Source: Streptococcus oralis subsp. dentisani (lineage in GTDB: Bacteria; Bacillota; Bacilli; Lactobacillales; Streptococcaceae). From it: a stretch of 64,000 nt of DNA. The translations under genes were made by a program, and so were the position numbers. Positions 22,362 through 31,770 of this stretch are shown here, one piece after another. The notes beneath the pieces are model-generated. The model saw only the letters and a program-made list of their open reading frames with translations, was not told the DNA's origin and ran no database searches. Each line of letters opens with the position of its first letter. Position 1 is the stretch's first letter. Where the stretch lies: contig NZ_CP034442.1 of NCBI RefSeq assembly GCF_007475365.1, positions 310,001 through 374,000 of the forward strand. The letters are read 5' to 3'.

Positions 22362-22778
22362 ATGTTCGAATATTTTTGGATTGAAATGAAAATGATGTGG
22401 GAAGGTCCTGTCTTTAGTTTTGCCTTTTACTTATTAACCTCTATTCTTTTACTAATCTTTTGGCGACGTTTTATAATTGTCCGTCGTAGTGGTGGTAATT
22501 TTTTTGCCCCGTTTCACATTGCCAATGAGAGAATTTATATTCACAGTGCTTTCGTATTTGTGAAGCGAATCATTCCGCTGAATAACATCAAAAGGATTGA
22601 AGTCAAATATATCCGAAGTGTCAAACTGAATGGGGTAAGGTATCATTTGTGTATCGAAAGAAAAGATGGAAAAGCTGTAAGTTTTTTCTTCGGACAAACA
22701 AAACAGAATGATTTGCTTGACAAGAATTTAAAGAATGAAACTAAAAACTACCATATTAGAATTGTAATTGATGGATAA
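22362..22778 (+). CDS. Hypothetical membrane protein with PH-like/beta-rich tail
   Basis: 138 residues. One strong membrane helix lies at about 15-36 (FSFAFYLLTSILLLIFW), followed by WRRFIIVRRSG and a basic beta-rich part containing NERIYIHSAFVFVKRIIPLNNIK, reminiscent of the bacterial PH (bPH/YdbT-like) pattern. I do not recognise the family firmly. ATG 22362 follows AAAGGAG. First gene of a run of small, unrelated-looking ORFs after srtA (22.4-23.9 kb). Confidence 0.7.
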   Translation: MFEYFWIEMKMMWEGPVFSFAFYLLTSILLLIFWRRFIIVRRSGGNFFAPFHIANERIYIHSAFVFVKRIIPLNNIKRIEVKYIRSVKLNGVRYHLCIERKDGKAVSFFFGQTKQNDLLDKNLKNETKNYHIRIVIDG

Positions 22779-22834
22779 GTTGAAAGATTTATCGTAAGTA
22801 ACCGAAGGATGCCTGACATAAAAAAGGATAGATA

Positions 22835-23038
22835 ATGAGTCAGTTAAGAGAAAAGTCTTTAGTTACGCTCAAAGAAGACATAACAAGTAGTTTTCCATTT
22901 GACAAGGATCTTCCTGTGATATTCTTGGGAGAAATTGCCAATATCGCTGGACATGGGATCTTCATAGGAAAATCGGGGAAGTCTTATTTTGGATATCATA
23001 TTTCACATTTTAGAGAACTAAGTGAAGATGAGATATAG
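22835..23038 (+). CDS. Small hypothetical protein
   Basis: 67 residues, no membrane segment or signal, glycine-rich centre (GEIANIAGHGIFIGKSGKS) and acidic end ELSEDEI. ATG 22835 follows AAAAAGGA with good spacing. Not recognised. It may be a short immunity-type protein by context (next to an SMI1/KNR4 gene), but nothing in the sequence proves this. Confidence 0.6.
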   Translation: MSQLREKSLVTLKEDITSSFPFDKDLPVIFLGEIANIAGHGIFIGKSGKSYFGYHISHFRELSEDEI

Positions 23039-23075
23039 GACTTTCGCAGTAGGAAAAATAGATGAGGAGTTGAGA

Positions 23076-23422
23076 ATGAATAATCAGATTGACTTGGTAC
23101 TTCCGAACCTATACGCAGAATTCTTGAGTAAAATTGACAAAGTAGGAGAGTTGATAATAGAGAATACAGGCATCACCTTATATTCGAGGTTAGATTTGCT
23201 AGAAAGAAACTCCACCTACCAAATAGAAGGGTGGGAACCTGATTTTTTCCTGATTGGGCAAGATGGGGATGTCGCTTTTTTTATTTTATAAAGAAAGATT
23301 CTGACGACACTATTTATATGAATGATTTGGGGGCATTAGGTTCACTGGAAATGAAACCCATATCTTTGAATATTTTCGAGTTTGTGAAACAAGCGAGTGA
23401 ACATTATGATGATATCTTCTAA
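23076..23422 (+). pseudogene. Frameshifted SMI1/KNR4-family protein
   Basis: The gene starts at ATG 23076 after GAGGAG and reads MNNQIDLVLPNLYAEFLSKI, with GWEPDFFLIGQDGDVAFF, the SMI1/KNR4 pattern of an ExGDG-type core. The frame stops at 23289 after a run of seven T (23276-23282). With one extra T the frame continues as YFIKKDSDDTIYMNDLGALG through to a TAA at 23420-23422, giving 115 residues, about the usual length. SMI1/KNR4 proteins often act as immunity proteins against polymorphic toxins. Whether this is true decay, phase variation or a sequencing error cannot be told here. Confidence 0.75.
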
Positions 23423-23543
23423 TCATTGCAAGTGTTGTTATTTTGTCGTACGCGTGTGTGGAAGACGTTTTTATGAAATCATTTGAACATTTTGATTAAT
23501 GTTACTAAATTTTTAGTAAATGACAATGATTTGGAGAGTGAAA

Positions 23544-23891
23544 ATGAATTTTGATGAGAGTTTACAGCAATACACTTATGAGCATGAGGGAGTGACCTTT
23601 GTTTGGGACGAAAAGCCTGATTGTGACTTTATAGATAAAGTTGAACTGTTATCAAAAAATTATCAGGAAAATCTCAATAGAATTATCAACTTCATGCTAG
23701 CTGATCTTAAGGAAATGTATGGAGCAGTCAGCGAGGAAGATGTGAAGAACAAGCTGGGGAAACCTATCATTGACTACAATCAAGGAACAGTTAGTTATTG
23801 TGAGCAAACTTTCGATGACTGGCACCTATTTGAGTTTGAATTTTTGGATGATCAATTTGAAACATTGGAATGTTTTTCTGTTAATGGGTAA
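23544..23891 (+). CDS. Hypothetical protein, immunity-like (DUF2004-type pattern)
   Basis: 115 residues, soluble and acidic. N-terminus MNFDESLQQYTYEHEGVTFVW; the middle is helical (LNRIINFMLADLKEMYGAVS) and the C-terminus is beta-rich with DDWHLFEFEFLDDQFETLEC. The arrangement (beta start, long helix, FEF strand, closing strand) resembles DUF2004-like or other small immunity families, but I cannot name it surely. Start at ATG 23544 after GGAG; an upstream ATG at 23520 has no ribosome site. Sits 121 bases after the SMI1/KNR4 pseudogene. Confidence 0.65.
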   Translation: MNFDESLQQYTYEHEGVTFVWDEKPDCDFIDKVELLSKNYQENLNRIINFMLADLKEMYGAVSEEDVKNKLGKPIIDYNQGTVSYCEQTFDDWHLFEFEFLDDQFETLECFSVNG

Positions 23892-24015
23892 AGGAGAAAT
23901 TTATGGAATTCCCCAATGCGTTGATTTTCTTTGTAGAAAACGTATACAAGAAAGGCTTTTCAAAATGCGTGCTTTATGTTATAATATTCACAAATAAAAG
24001 TTTTAGGAGTTTTTT

Positions 24016-24813
24016 ATGGTCTCTTCAGAATTTATCTCAAAGATTGAATTTGCTTGTAAGAAGAAAGAAAGTCTTTATAGCCAAAGCAAGTTTAAGTATG
24101 CGATTCGTTCCATGTTTGCAGGAGCTTTCTTAACATTTAGCACAGGTGCGGGTGCAATTGGTGCTGACTTGATTAATAAGATCGCACCAGGCAGTGGTCG
24201 CTTCCTCTTCCCATTCGTTTTTGCTTGGGGATTGGCTTACATTGTTTTCTTAAATGCTGAGTTGGTAACTTCCAACATGATGTTTTTGACAGCTGGCAGT
24301 TTCTTGAAGAAAATTTCATGGAGAAAAACGGCTGAGATTTTACTATACTGTACCTTGTTCAATCTCATCGGAGCTCTTATAGCAGGTTGGGGCTTTGCCC
24401 ACTCAGCAGCCTATGCAAATCTGACACATGACAGCTTCATTTCAGGGGTTGTAGAGATGAAGTTAGGCCGTTCTAATGAGCTAATCTTGCTTGAGGCTAT
24501 TTTAGCCAATGTCTTTGTAAACATTGCCATTCTTTCCTTTGTTTTGGTCAAGGATAGTGCAGCTAAGCTATGGCTTGTTTTGTCAGCTATTTACATGTTT
24601 GTATTCTTAACAAACGAACACATTGCAGCGAACTTTGCTTCATTTGCGATTGTTAAATTCAGTGTTGCAGCGGATTCAATTGCAAACTTTGACATTCCTA
24701 ATATCCTTCGTCACTGGGGTGTAACCTTTGTCGGGAACTTTATCGGAGGAGGTCTCTTGATGGGCTTACCATACGCCTTCCTCAATAAAAACGAAGATAC
24801 TTATGTCGATTAA
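24016..24813 (+). CDS. Formate/nitrite transporter (FNT) family channel
   Basis: 265 residues with six membrane helices. Helix 1 region AIRSMFAGAFLTFSTGAGAIG and the later NEHIAANF (helix 5 region) match the FNT family (FocA/NirC/HSC), which forms pentameric channels for small monovalent anions. The substrate could be formate, nitrite or lactate. Start 24016 follows TAGGAG. Its own -10 (TATAAT, about 23980) lies inside the region following the hypothetical gene. Closed by a terminator at 24821. Confidence 0.9.
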   Translation: MVSSEFISKIEFACKKKESLYSQSKFKYAIRSMFAGAFLTFSTGAGAIGADLINKIAPGSGRFLFPFVFAWGLAYIVFLNAELVTSNMMFLTAGSFLKKISWRKTAEILLYCTLFNLIGALIAGWGFAHSAAYANLTHDSFISGVVEMKLGRSNELILLEAILANVFVNIAILSFVLVKDSAAKLWLVLSAIYMFVFLTNEHIAANFASFAIVKFSVAADSIANFDIPNILRHWGVTFVGNFIGGGLLMGLPYAFLNKNEDTYVD

Positions 24814-24820
24814 AGAAATG

Positions 24821-24845
24821 AGCACGAGTTAATCGTGCTTTTTTG
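24821..24845 (+). terminator. Terminator after the FNT channel gene
   Basis: AGCACGA (24821-24827) pairs with TCGTGCT (24833-24839), followed by TTTTTTG. Confidence 0.85.
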
Positions 24846-24963
24846 TTTGATGTGTATGACTAGTCATAGTTGTTCCTTATATCAAAATATAGAAAAACGG
24901 TATTGGAAAAGACTAGAACAAGATGATACAATATCCCTAATGAAGCTATTTGGAGGTCGTCTT

Positions 24964-26244
24964 ATGACTCGTGATTTTAAATTTGAAACTCTACAATTAC
25001 ATGCTGGGCAAGTAGTTGATCCAGTGACCAAATCTCGTGCAGTACCGATTTATCAAACAACATCCTTCGTTTTTGATGACACGCAGGAAGGTGCTGATCT
25101 GTTTGCCTTGAGAAAACCAGGGAACATTTATACTCGTATCACAAATCCTACAACAGCAGCCTTTGAGGAAAGAATTGCTGCTCTTGAAGGTGGTGTTGGA
25201 GCGCTAGCAACAGCATCAGGTATGGCAGCAGTGACTTATACGATTTTGGCTCTTGCTCACGCAGGTGACCATGTGGTGGCTGCGTCAACTATTTACGGTG
25301 GGACCTTCAACCTCTTGAAGGAAACCCTTCCTCGATATGGGATCACAACAACCTTTGTGGATGTGGATAATTTGGAAGAAGTGGAAGCAGCTATCAATGA
25401 CAATACCAAGCTTGTCTTGATTGAAACCTTGGGGAATCCCTTGATTAACATTCCTGACTTGGAAAAATTGGCTGAGATTGCTCATAAACACCAGATTCCT
25501 CTCGTTTCAGACAACACTTTTGCCACACCATATTTGATTAACGTCTTCTCTCACGGTGTAGATATTTCCATTCACTCAGCAACTAAGTTTATCGGTGGGC
25601 ATGGTACGACTATTGGAGGAGTGATTGTCGATAGCGGTCGTTTTGACTGGGCAGCTTCAGGGAAGTTCCCTCAATTTGTTGAGGAAGATCCGAGCTACCA
25701 TAACTTGAGCTATACTCGTGATGTGGGTGCAGCAGCCTTTATTATTGCAGTTCGTGTTCAATTGCTTCGTGATACTGGTGCGGCCTTGTCTCCATTTAAT
25801 GCCTTCCTCTTACTCCAAGGGCTTGAAACTCTCTCTCTTCGTGTTGAACGCCATGTGCAAAATGCAGAGAAAATTGTTGATTTCCTTGTCAACCATCCTA
25901 AGGTAGAGAAGGTAAATTATCCAAAACTAGCTGACAGTCCTTATCATGCCTTGGCTGAGAAATATTTGCCAAAAGGTGTTGGTTCAATCTTTACCTTCCA
26001 TGTCAAAGGTGGAGAAGCAGAAGCTCGCAAGGTGATTGATAATTTGGAAATCTTCTCTGACCTTGCAAACGTTGCAGATGCCAAATCTCTTGTTGTCCAT
26101 CCAGCCACAACCACTCACGGTCAGTTGTCAGAAAAAGATCTAGAAGCGGCAGGTGTCACACCAAACCAAATCCGCTTGTCGATCGGTCTTGAAAATGTAG
26201 AGGATTTGATTGAAGATTTGCGTTTGGCCTTGGAAAAAATTTAA
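24964..26244 (+). CDS. O-acetylhomoserine sulfhydrylase / O-acetylhomoserine aminocarboxypropyltransferase (MetY type)
   Basis: PLP enzyme of the Cys/Met metabolism family; it makes homocysteine from O-acetylhomoserine and sulfide. 426 residues starting MTRDFKFETLQLHAGQ. PLP lysine lies in IHSATKFIGGHGTTIGG; the N-terminal YTRITNPT and ALATASGMAA blocks are typical, and the longer insertions at 230-250 favour MetY over MetB/MetC. Start at ATG 24964 after TTTGGAGG; a longer in-frame reading from 24835 passes through a cysteine-rich stretch without family character. A TACAAT -10 lies near 24925. Confidence 0.92.
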   Translation: MTRDFKFETLQLHAGQVVDPVTKSRAVPIYQTTSFVFDDTQEGADLFALRKPGNIYTRITNPTTAAFEERIAALEGGVGALATASGMAAVTYTILALAHAGDHVVAASTIYGGTFNLLKETLPRYGITTTFVDVDNLEEVEAAINDNTKLVLIETLGNPLINIPDLEKLAEIAHKHQIPLVSDNTFATPYLINVFSHGVDISIHSATKFIGGHGTTIGGVIVDSGRFDWAASGKFPQFVEEDPSYHNLSYTRDVGAAAFIIAVRVQLLRDTGAALSPFNAFLLLQGLETLSLRVERHVQNAEKIVDFLVNHPKVEKVNYPKLADSPYHALAEKYLPKGVGSIFTFHVKGGEAEARKVIDNLEIFSDLANVADAKSLVVHPATTTHGQLSEKDLEAAGVTPNQIRLSIGLENVEDLIEDLRLALEKI

Positions 26245-26257
26245 AGTAACAGATATA

Positions 26258-26284
26258 AACAGTGGGTTTGACTCGCTGTTTTTG
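26258..26284 (+). terminator. Terminator after the sulfhydrylase gene
   Basis: AACAGTG pairs with CGCTGTT (one wobble) around GGTTTGACT, followed by TTTTTG. Confidence 0.65.
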
Positions 26285-26337
26285 ATTTTCCCTCAGGCAT
26301 GATATAATGGATAAAGAAGTCTAGAAAGAGGAACGAT

Positions 26338-27612
26338 ATGAACGAAATCAAATGTCCCAACTGTGGGGAAGTCTTTACAGTAAATGAGAGTCAGTATGCC
26401 GAACTTTTGTCCCAAGTGAGAACTGCCGAGTTTGATAAGGAATTACACGACCGCATGAAGCAGGAGCTGGCCTTGGCTGAGCAAAAGGCTATGAATGAAC
26501 AACAGACCAAACTGGCTCAGAAGGACCAAGAAATTGCGCAATTGCAGAGTCAAATCCAAAACTTTGATACAGAGAAAGAGTTAGCTAAGAAAGAAGTTGA
26601 GCAGACAAGTCACCAGGCCTTATTAGCTAAGGACAAGGAAGTGCAGGCCTTGGAAAGCCAATTGGCCACCTTGCGTTTGGAGCATGAAAATCAACTGCAA
26701 AAGACCCTTTCTGACTTAGAAAAAGAACGCGATCAGGTCAAAAACCAGCTCCTCTTGCAAGAAAAGGAAAATGAGTTGTCTTTAGCTTCTGTTAAGCAGA
26801 ATTACGAAGCCCAGCTCAAGGCAGCCAGTGAACAAGTCGAATTTTACAAGAATTTCAAAGCCCAACAATCTACAAAAGCTATCGGGGAAAGTTTGGAACA
26901 GTATGCAGAGAGTGAGTTTAACAAGGTCCGCAGTTTTGCTTTTCCAAATGCTTACTTTGAAAAGGATAACAAGGTTTCTGCGCGTGGTTCTAAGGGTGAC
27001 TTTATCTTCCGTGAATGTGATGAAAATGGTCTAGAGTTCATTTCCATCATGTTTGAGATGAAAAATGAAGCGGACGGAACAGAGAAGAAGCACAAGAATG
27101 CCGATTTTTACAAGGAATTAGACAAGGACCGTCGGGAAAAGAACTGTGAGTATGCCGTGTTGGTGACTATGTTAGAAGCAGATAACGACTACTTTAACAC
27201 AGGGATTGTTGACGTCAGCCACGAGTATGAAAAGATGTATGTGGTCCGTCCTCAGTTCTTTATTCAGCTGATTGGTCTCTTGCGAAATGCTGCGCTTAAT
27301 TCCCTTAAATACAAGCAGGAGTTGGCCTTGGTGCGGGAGCAGAATATTGATATCACGCATTTTGAGGAAGACTTGGATGCCTTCAAAGTAGCTTTTGCCA
27401 AAAACTACAACTCTGCTTCGACCAACTTTGGTAAAGCAATTGATGAAATCGACAAGGCCATCAAACGCATGGAAGAGGTCAAAAAGTTCCTAACCACATC
27501 TGAGAATCAACTTCGTCTAGCGAACAACAAATTGGAAGATGTTTCAGTCAAAAAATTGACTCGAAAAAATCCAACCATGAAAGCTAAGTTTGAAGCGCTG
27601 AAGGGGGAGTAG
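26338..27612 (+). CDS. DUF2130 coiled-coil, nuclease-like protein
   Basis: 424 residues. N-terminal zinc-ribbon half-site CPNCGEVF, then a long coiled coil (about 30-185) rich in Q, E and K. The DUF2130 domain follows from about 195 with SKGDFIFRECDENGLEF, then FEMKNE and KNADFYKELDKDRREKNCEYAVLV. The D...ExK arrangement (GDFIF and FEMKNE) matches a PD-(D/E)XK nuclease-type core. Function is unknown; RmuC-like or restriction-like roles are possible. ATG 26338 follows AGAGGAACG. The next genes are the TPR-like paralogue cluster. Confidence 0.85.
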   Translation: MNEIKCPNCGEVFTVNESQYAELLSQVRTAEFDKELHDRMKQELALAEQKAMNEQQTKLAQKDQEIAQLQSQIQNFDTEKELAKKEVEQTSHQALLAKDKEVQALESQLATLRLEHENQLQKTLSDLEKERDQVKNQLLLQEKENELSLASVKQNYEAQLKAASEQVEFYKNFKAQQSTKAIGESLEQYAESEFNKVRSFAFPNAYFEKDNKVSARGSKGDFIFRECDENGLEFISIMFEMKNEADGTEKKHKNADFYKELDKDRREKNCEYAVLVTMLEADNDYFNTGIVDVSHEYEKMYVVRPQFFIQLIGLLRNAALNSLKYKQELALVREQNIDITHFEEDLDAFKVAFAKNYNSASTNFGKAIDEIDKAIKRMEEVKKFLTTSENQLRLANNKLEDVSVKKLTRKNPTMKAKFEALKGE

Positions 27613-27873
<261 letters not shown>

Positions 27874-27882
27874 GAGTAACAT

Positions 27883-28698
27883 ATGAAATTAGTAGAAAAA
27901 AAAGTAAGTAGGGCGACAGAAAACACTCTTCTACAACTTGATAGGACTATTCTAATTTGCTCATTTTTAGTCTTGGTTGTTGATTTGATGGCAGTATTTT
28001 TAGTATTTCAAAGTAATTTGAAAATATTGGGACTCATATTATTAGTTATTGACTTTTTAGCTCTCGTCTTTGTATTTTATTTAAGATTTATATCTAGCAA
28101 AGTTGTTTATCTAATGTTAAACGATGCTATTAATCTTAAACTCTATGAAGACATGTTTAGGGTTCAATCTGAGAAATCGATTAAGATTTATAGAGCAACG
28201 TATCAAGAGTATTTTCAATTTATTCAGGGACAAGTGACTTATTTAAAAGGAGATTTTCAAGCTGCCAAGGAAAATTTTGAAAAAATTAATTTAAAAAAAG
28301 TTTGGAAGAGATTTAGTACAGACATATTCCTAAGATTAACTTATGGTCAATTGTTGGTTTCCATTCATCTTCAAGATGAATCAGCTATCACTTTCTTTGA
28401 GGAACAATTGTCCAAGGCGCCAGATTCGAAAGATGGTAAAGCTAAACTAGTCGCCCAAACTCAAGCCATAAAAGATATTGTGTTCAATAAAGAAGTGAAC
28501 GACTACTTCGACACCACTGAACCAGAAAGTAATCTAGCTCGAATCATGTTTTCTTATTACGGCGCTCTCAATGCCCAATTAAAAGGAGATGAAGCTCGTG
28601 CTCGTAGTTTGTTTGAAAGCATCGCCCATGAAAATCCAGAACTCTTTTATGTTCAGGAAGCGAAGAAGTATTTAGAAAACACTGATATAAGTTCGTAA
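27883..28698 (+). CDS. TM-TPR paralogue A
   Basis: 271 residues. Two membrane helices at about 21-43 and 48-69 with a short loop, then a soluble helical part with TPR-like pairs ([29 protein letters not shown] region), and a C-terminal conserved module from residue 206 ([11 protein letters not shown]... [20 protein letters not shown]). Predicted topology puts the TPR part in the cytoplasm. It is most similar to copy D (shared MKL(V/I)[13 protein letters not shown] start and nearly identical middle). Function unknown. Spacer and small ORF after it are repeated after copy B. Confidence 0.85.
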   Translation: MKLVEKKVSRATENTLLQLDRTILICSFLVLVVDLMAVFLVFQSNLKILGLILLVIDFLALVFVFYLRFISSKVVYLMLNDAINLKLYEDMFRVQSEKSIKIYRATYQEYFQFIQGQVTYLKGDFQAAKENFEKINLKKVWKRFSTDIFLRLTYGQLLVSIHLQDESAITFFEEQLSKAPDSKDGKAKLVAQTQAIKDIVFNKEVNDYFDTTEPESNLARIMFSYYGALNAQLKGDEARARSLFESIAHENPELFYVQEAKKYLENTDISS

Positions 28699-28776
28699 CT
28701 TGTGTCACTTATGTTGATGTGCACAAACAGGATAATAAGATTATGCAACAGTTAAATTTACTAACGAGATGAGATT

Positions 28777-29028
28777 GTGAAAGGTAGAGCTTGGAGAATA
28801 GGTTTAAAATTGGGGAAAGTGGGTCATCTCACTCAAACTTTTAATACAACTGGTGAGATAGTTGATAGTATCTCTAATTGGGTTATAGAGTATCCTAAAG
28901 AAGTAGTAATTGGAGGTATAGTAACAACTGTATTCTTCTTTGGTGGGAAACTTGTCACAGCTGGAGGTACTTTGCTAGCTCATTTAGCTAGTTTGTTTGT
29001 AATTTTTTATAGGAGTTTTTTATGTTAG
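28777..29028 (+). CDS. Small membrane protein of the paralogue cluster
   Basis: 83 residues if read from GTG 28777: basic start [17 protein letters not shown], then [20 protein letters not shown] and a second hydrophobic stretch [17 protein letters not shown] decayed copy follows copy B (29905-30066). No known family. The start is uncertain because the ribosome site is weak. The stop overlaps the start of copy B by 7 bases. Confidence 0.55.
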   Translation: MKGRAWRIGLKLGKVGHLTQTFNTTGEIVDSISNWVIEYPKEVVIGGIVTTVFFFGGKLVTAGGTLLAHLASLFVIFYRSFLC

Positions 29029-29828
29029 ATAATATTTCTAAGAATATCTCGAATTGGTCATCAGGTCGAATTTGCAGTATACTGGAGGTTTTTATTTTAT
29101 TTTATCTACGTTGGACAATTATTGCAACAGCAATTAGTTTATTATTCGTAAAATCGACCGTCGTTACTACATTATTGCTCATATTTCTAACATTACTGAC
29201 TATTATCGTTGTAATAACTCATTTTTTAGTAAATCACGTTGCTGAAGTTATTTTATACGAGCAAGTGAATTTTATAAAATATATTTCTCTTTTAACTGAA
29301 ACTTATGAAAGGCGGCCTGATAATAAAACAGGGAATTTAAATGCCTTAAATCTGGGTTTAGCTAGGTGTGCTTTCTATCAAGGGAATTTTAGTGAGGCAA
29401 TCCAATATGCTGAACGAATAAGAGTTAAACGTTCTAAATTGAATGTAAAAGGTATTTATGAACTAAATATCGTATTTATAGAATCATTATCATATCTTCA
29501 TTTAAGGGAGACAGATGAAATTTCTAAACTTTTAGTATCTTACGATTGGGAAAAAATTAAAAGAATTGATAAAAATAGAATGTTGGATTTAATTGAACCA
29601 GTATCAAAAATACTAAATGGAGAAGTTACAGACTACTTCGACACCACTGAACCTGAAAATAAACTAGCCCGAATCATGTTTTCTTATTACGGAGCTCTTA
29701 ACGCTCAGTTAAAAGGAGATGAAACTCGTGCTCGTAGTTTGTTTGAAAGCATAGCCCATGAAAATCCAGAGCTTTTCTATGTTCAGAAAGCGAAGAAATA
29801 TTTAGAAAAAACTGATATAAGTTCGTAA
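29022..29828 (+). CDS. TM-TPR paralogue B
   Basis: 268 residues with the same plan as copy A: two membrane helices (about 20-44 and 46-70), TPR-like repeats ([20 protein letters not shown] is a good TPR half) and the conserved C-terminal module from residue 203 ([11 protein letters not shown]). The N-terminal ~200 residues show little identity to A, C or D. ATG 29022 follows TAGGAG and overlaps the small membrane ORF. Downstream spacer matches the spacer after copy A. Confidence 0.85.
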   Translation: MLDNISKNISNWSSGRICSILEVFILFYLRWTIIATAISLLFVKSTVVTTLLLIFLTLLTIIVVITHFLVNHVAEVILYEQVNFIKYISLLTETYERRPDNKTGNLNALNLGLARCAFYQGNFSEAIQYAERIRVKRSKLNVKGIYELNIVFIESLSYLHLRETDEISKLLVSYDWEKIKRIDKNRMLDLIEPVSKILNGEVTDYFDTTEPENKLARIMFSYYGALNAQLKGDETRARSLFESIAHENPELFYVQKAKKYLEKTDISS

Positions 29829-29904
29829 CTTGCGTTACTTATGTTGAAGTACACAAACAGGATAATAAGACTATTCAACAGTTAAAACTACTAATGAGAC
29901 GGGA

Positions 29905-30066
29905 TTGTGGAAGGTATATCATGGAGAACAGGTATTAAAATCGGAGAAAGAAGTTGTTGCTACCGCTTTTGGCTTTGGAGTCTTGATAGCGATTCTAGTA
30001 ATTGTGAGCGCCTTCTTATATTCAAGTTCTACAATGGAGGATAATGGTGAAAGAAATATTAAATAA
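29905..30066 (+). pseudogene. Decayed copy of the small membrane ORF
   Basis: After copy B, the frame through 29950 reads KEVVATAFGFGVLIAILVIV, the counterpart of [16 protein letters not shown] in the small protein at 28777. The flanking spacers are alike too, but the middle is deleted and the start frame (TTG 29905 at best) differs. Its tail overlaps the start of copy C. Confidence 0.5.
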
Positions 30067-30886
30067 CTACTCGTTGAAAATATCTAGATTTGAAATTCCA
30101 AAATTATATAATTTGACAAAAATAGTATACATTTGTTTATTTCCTATAGTTTTTCTAGCATTTATAGGCATGGTTGTTGAATTATTTAAAGGTGGGGAAA
30201 TGAATTTTACGAAATTCATTTCTTATACGGTAGTATGTTTTGGGTTTGAGACATTGCTTTCATTAAACAATAAACTGGTTAAATTAGCTGTAGATAATAT
30301 CTTTTTGACAGATATTAATTTCGACAAGTACATAAGTTATTATCGTTATGTGGCTGAACACTCAGTTAAGTCTCAGCAACTTTTTAATAAAGCAAATTGT
30401 TTACTAGCTATTGCCCAATCGTCATACTACCAAGGAAAGTTTGAAGAATCGCTTGATAATTTGGAACGAATAAATTTTGAGGATAAAAATTTTAATAAGA
30501 AATTTGAGATCCAATTGTTCACAGCTTACTTTAAGATTCTTTCACTTATCCATGCTGATAAGACAGAGGAAATTTCGCACCAAATCGATATGTTAGCTAC
30601 ATTAAAAGTTCGAACAAATTCTCAGGTTGCTAGGAAGACGAATGTAATAAACATAATAAAAGCTATAGAGGATCTTGTTTTAAATAAAAGATCAAACGAC
30701 TACTTCAACACCACCAAACCAGAAAATAAGCTAGCTCGAATCATGTTCTCTTATTACAGAGCTCTCAACGCTCAGCTAAAAGGAGATGAAGCTCGTGCCC
30801 GTAGTTTGTTTGAAAGCATCACCCATGAAAATCCAAAACTATTTTATGTTCAGGAAGCGAAGAAATATTTAGAATTAGTGAAATGA
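30044..30886 (+). CDS. TM-TPR paralogue C
   Basis: 280 residues. Two membrane helices (about 25-47 and 56-75), TPR-like repeats ([21 protein letters not shown]) and the conserved C-terminal module from residue 218, here with small changes ([31 protein letters not shown]). The N-terminal body is unlike A, B or D. ATG 30044 follows GGAGG (30037-30041). The stop is 9 bases before copy D. Function unknown. Confidence 0.85.
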   Translation: MVKEILNNYSLKISRFEIPKLYNLTKIVYICLFPIVFLAFIGMVVELFKGGEMNFTKFISYTVVCFGFETLLSLNNKLVKLAVDNIFLTDINFDKYISYYRYVAEHSVKSQQLFNKANCLLAIAQSSYYQGKFEESLDNLERINFEDKNFNKKFEIQLFTAYFKILSLIHADKTEEISHQIDMLATLKVRTNSQVARKTNVINIIKAIEDLVLNKRSNDYFNTTKPENKLARIMFSYYRALNAQLKGDEARARSLFESITHENPKLFYVQEAKKYLELVK

Positions 30887-30895
30887 GAGTAATAT

Positions 30896-31696
30896 ATGAA
30901 ATTAATTGAAAAAATAGTAAGTAGGGCGACAGAAAATACTCTTTTACAAATAGAGACTGTTATTCTAATTAGTTCAGCTGTAGCACTAGCTATTGGAGCA
31001 GTAGGAGTTTTTTTAGAACACCAACCTGAAACAAAAAGGTGGGGGTTAATACTTGCTTTACTGATGTTGTTTGTAGCTATCTGGAGTTTATATCTACGTT
31101 TTGTCCTAAACAAAGTTATTTATCTAGTGTTAAACGATTCTATTAATCTTAAGCTCTATGTGGACATGTTCAGGGTTCAATCAGAAAAGTCTATTAAGCC
31201 CTTTAGGGCAACATATCGTGAGTATTACCAATTTATCCAAGGTCAAGTGGCTTATCTAAAAGGAGATTTTCAATCTGCCAAGGAAAATATGTCCAAGTAT
31301 AATTTGAAAAAAATTTGGGGTAGATTAAGAGACTATACATTTTTAATATCAACCTATGAACTATTAAAAGTTTCCATCCATCTTCAAGATGAGCGAGACA
31401 TTGCTTTCTTTGAGGAACAATTGTCCAAGGCGCCAGATTCGAAAGATGGGAAAGCTAAACTAGTCGCCCAAACTCAAGCCATAAAAGATATTGTGTTCAA
31501 TAAAGAAGTGAACGACTACTTCGATACCACAGAACCCGAAAATAAGCTAGCTCGAATCATGTTTTCGTATTACGGAGCTCTCAATGCCCAATTAAAAGGA
31601 GATGAAGCTCGTGCTCGCAGTTTGTTTGAAAGCATCGCCCATGAAAATCCAGAACTCTTTTATGTACGGGAAGCTAGGAAGTATTTAGAAAAATGA
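30896..31696 (+). CDS. TM-TPR paralogue D
   Basis: 266 residues; closest to copy A. Membrane helices at about 23-43 and 48-70 ([20 protein letters not shown]), TPR-like body and conserved C-terminal module from residue 206 ([17 protein letters not shown]). A 121-base block (31404-31524) is identical to copy A (28391-28511) except for one base, a sign of recent conversion or duplication. ATG 30896 is 9 bases after the copy C stop. A repeated spacer end follows and leads into truB. Confidence 0.85.
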   Translation: MKLIEKIVSRATENTLLQIETVILISSAVALAIGAVGVFLEHQPETKRWGLILALLMLFVAIWSLYLRFVLNKVIYLVLNDSINLKLYVDMFRVQSEKSIKPFRATYREYYQFIQGQVAYLKGDFQSAKENMSKYNLKKIWGRLRDYTFLISTYELLKVSIHLQDERDIAFFEEQLSKAPDSKDGKAKLVAQTQAIKDIVFNKEVNDYFDTTEPENKLARIMFSYYGALNAQLKGDEARARSLFESIAHENPELFYVREARKYLEK

Positions 31697-31770
31697 GCTG
31701 ATATAGTTTTAAAATCTGTCTAAGATAGAATATGTTGATGTAAAGTGAAAGGGAAATTAGAAAGCAACAC

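Noticed and set aside
24838-24963. MetR/CmbR-type operator before the sulfhydrylase gene
   Set aside because: The CATAGTT...TATATC stretch has no clear symmetric partner; the match to the TATAGTT-type box is too weak.
27883-31696. Toxin-antitoxin or lantibiotic interpretation of the paralogue cluster
   Set aside because: The proteins are too long and membrane-anchored for simple toxin-antitoxin pairs, and no modification or export genes are present.
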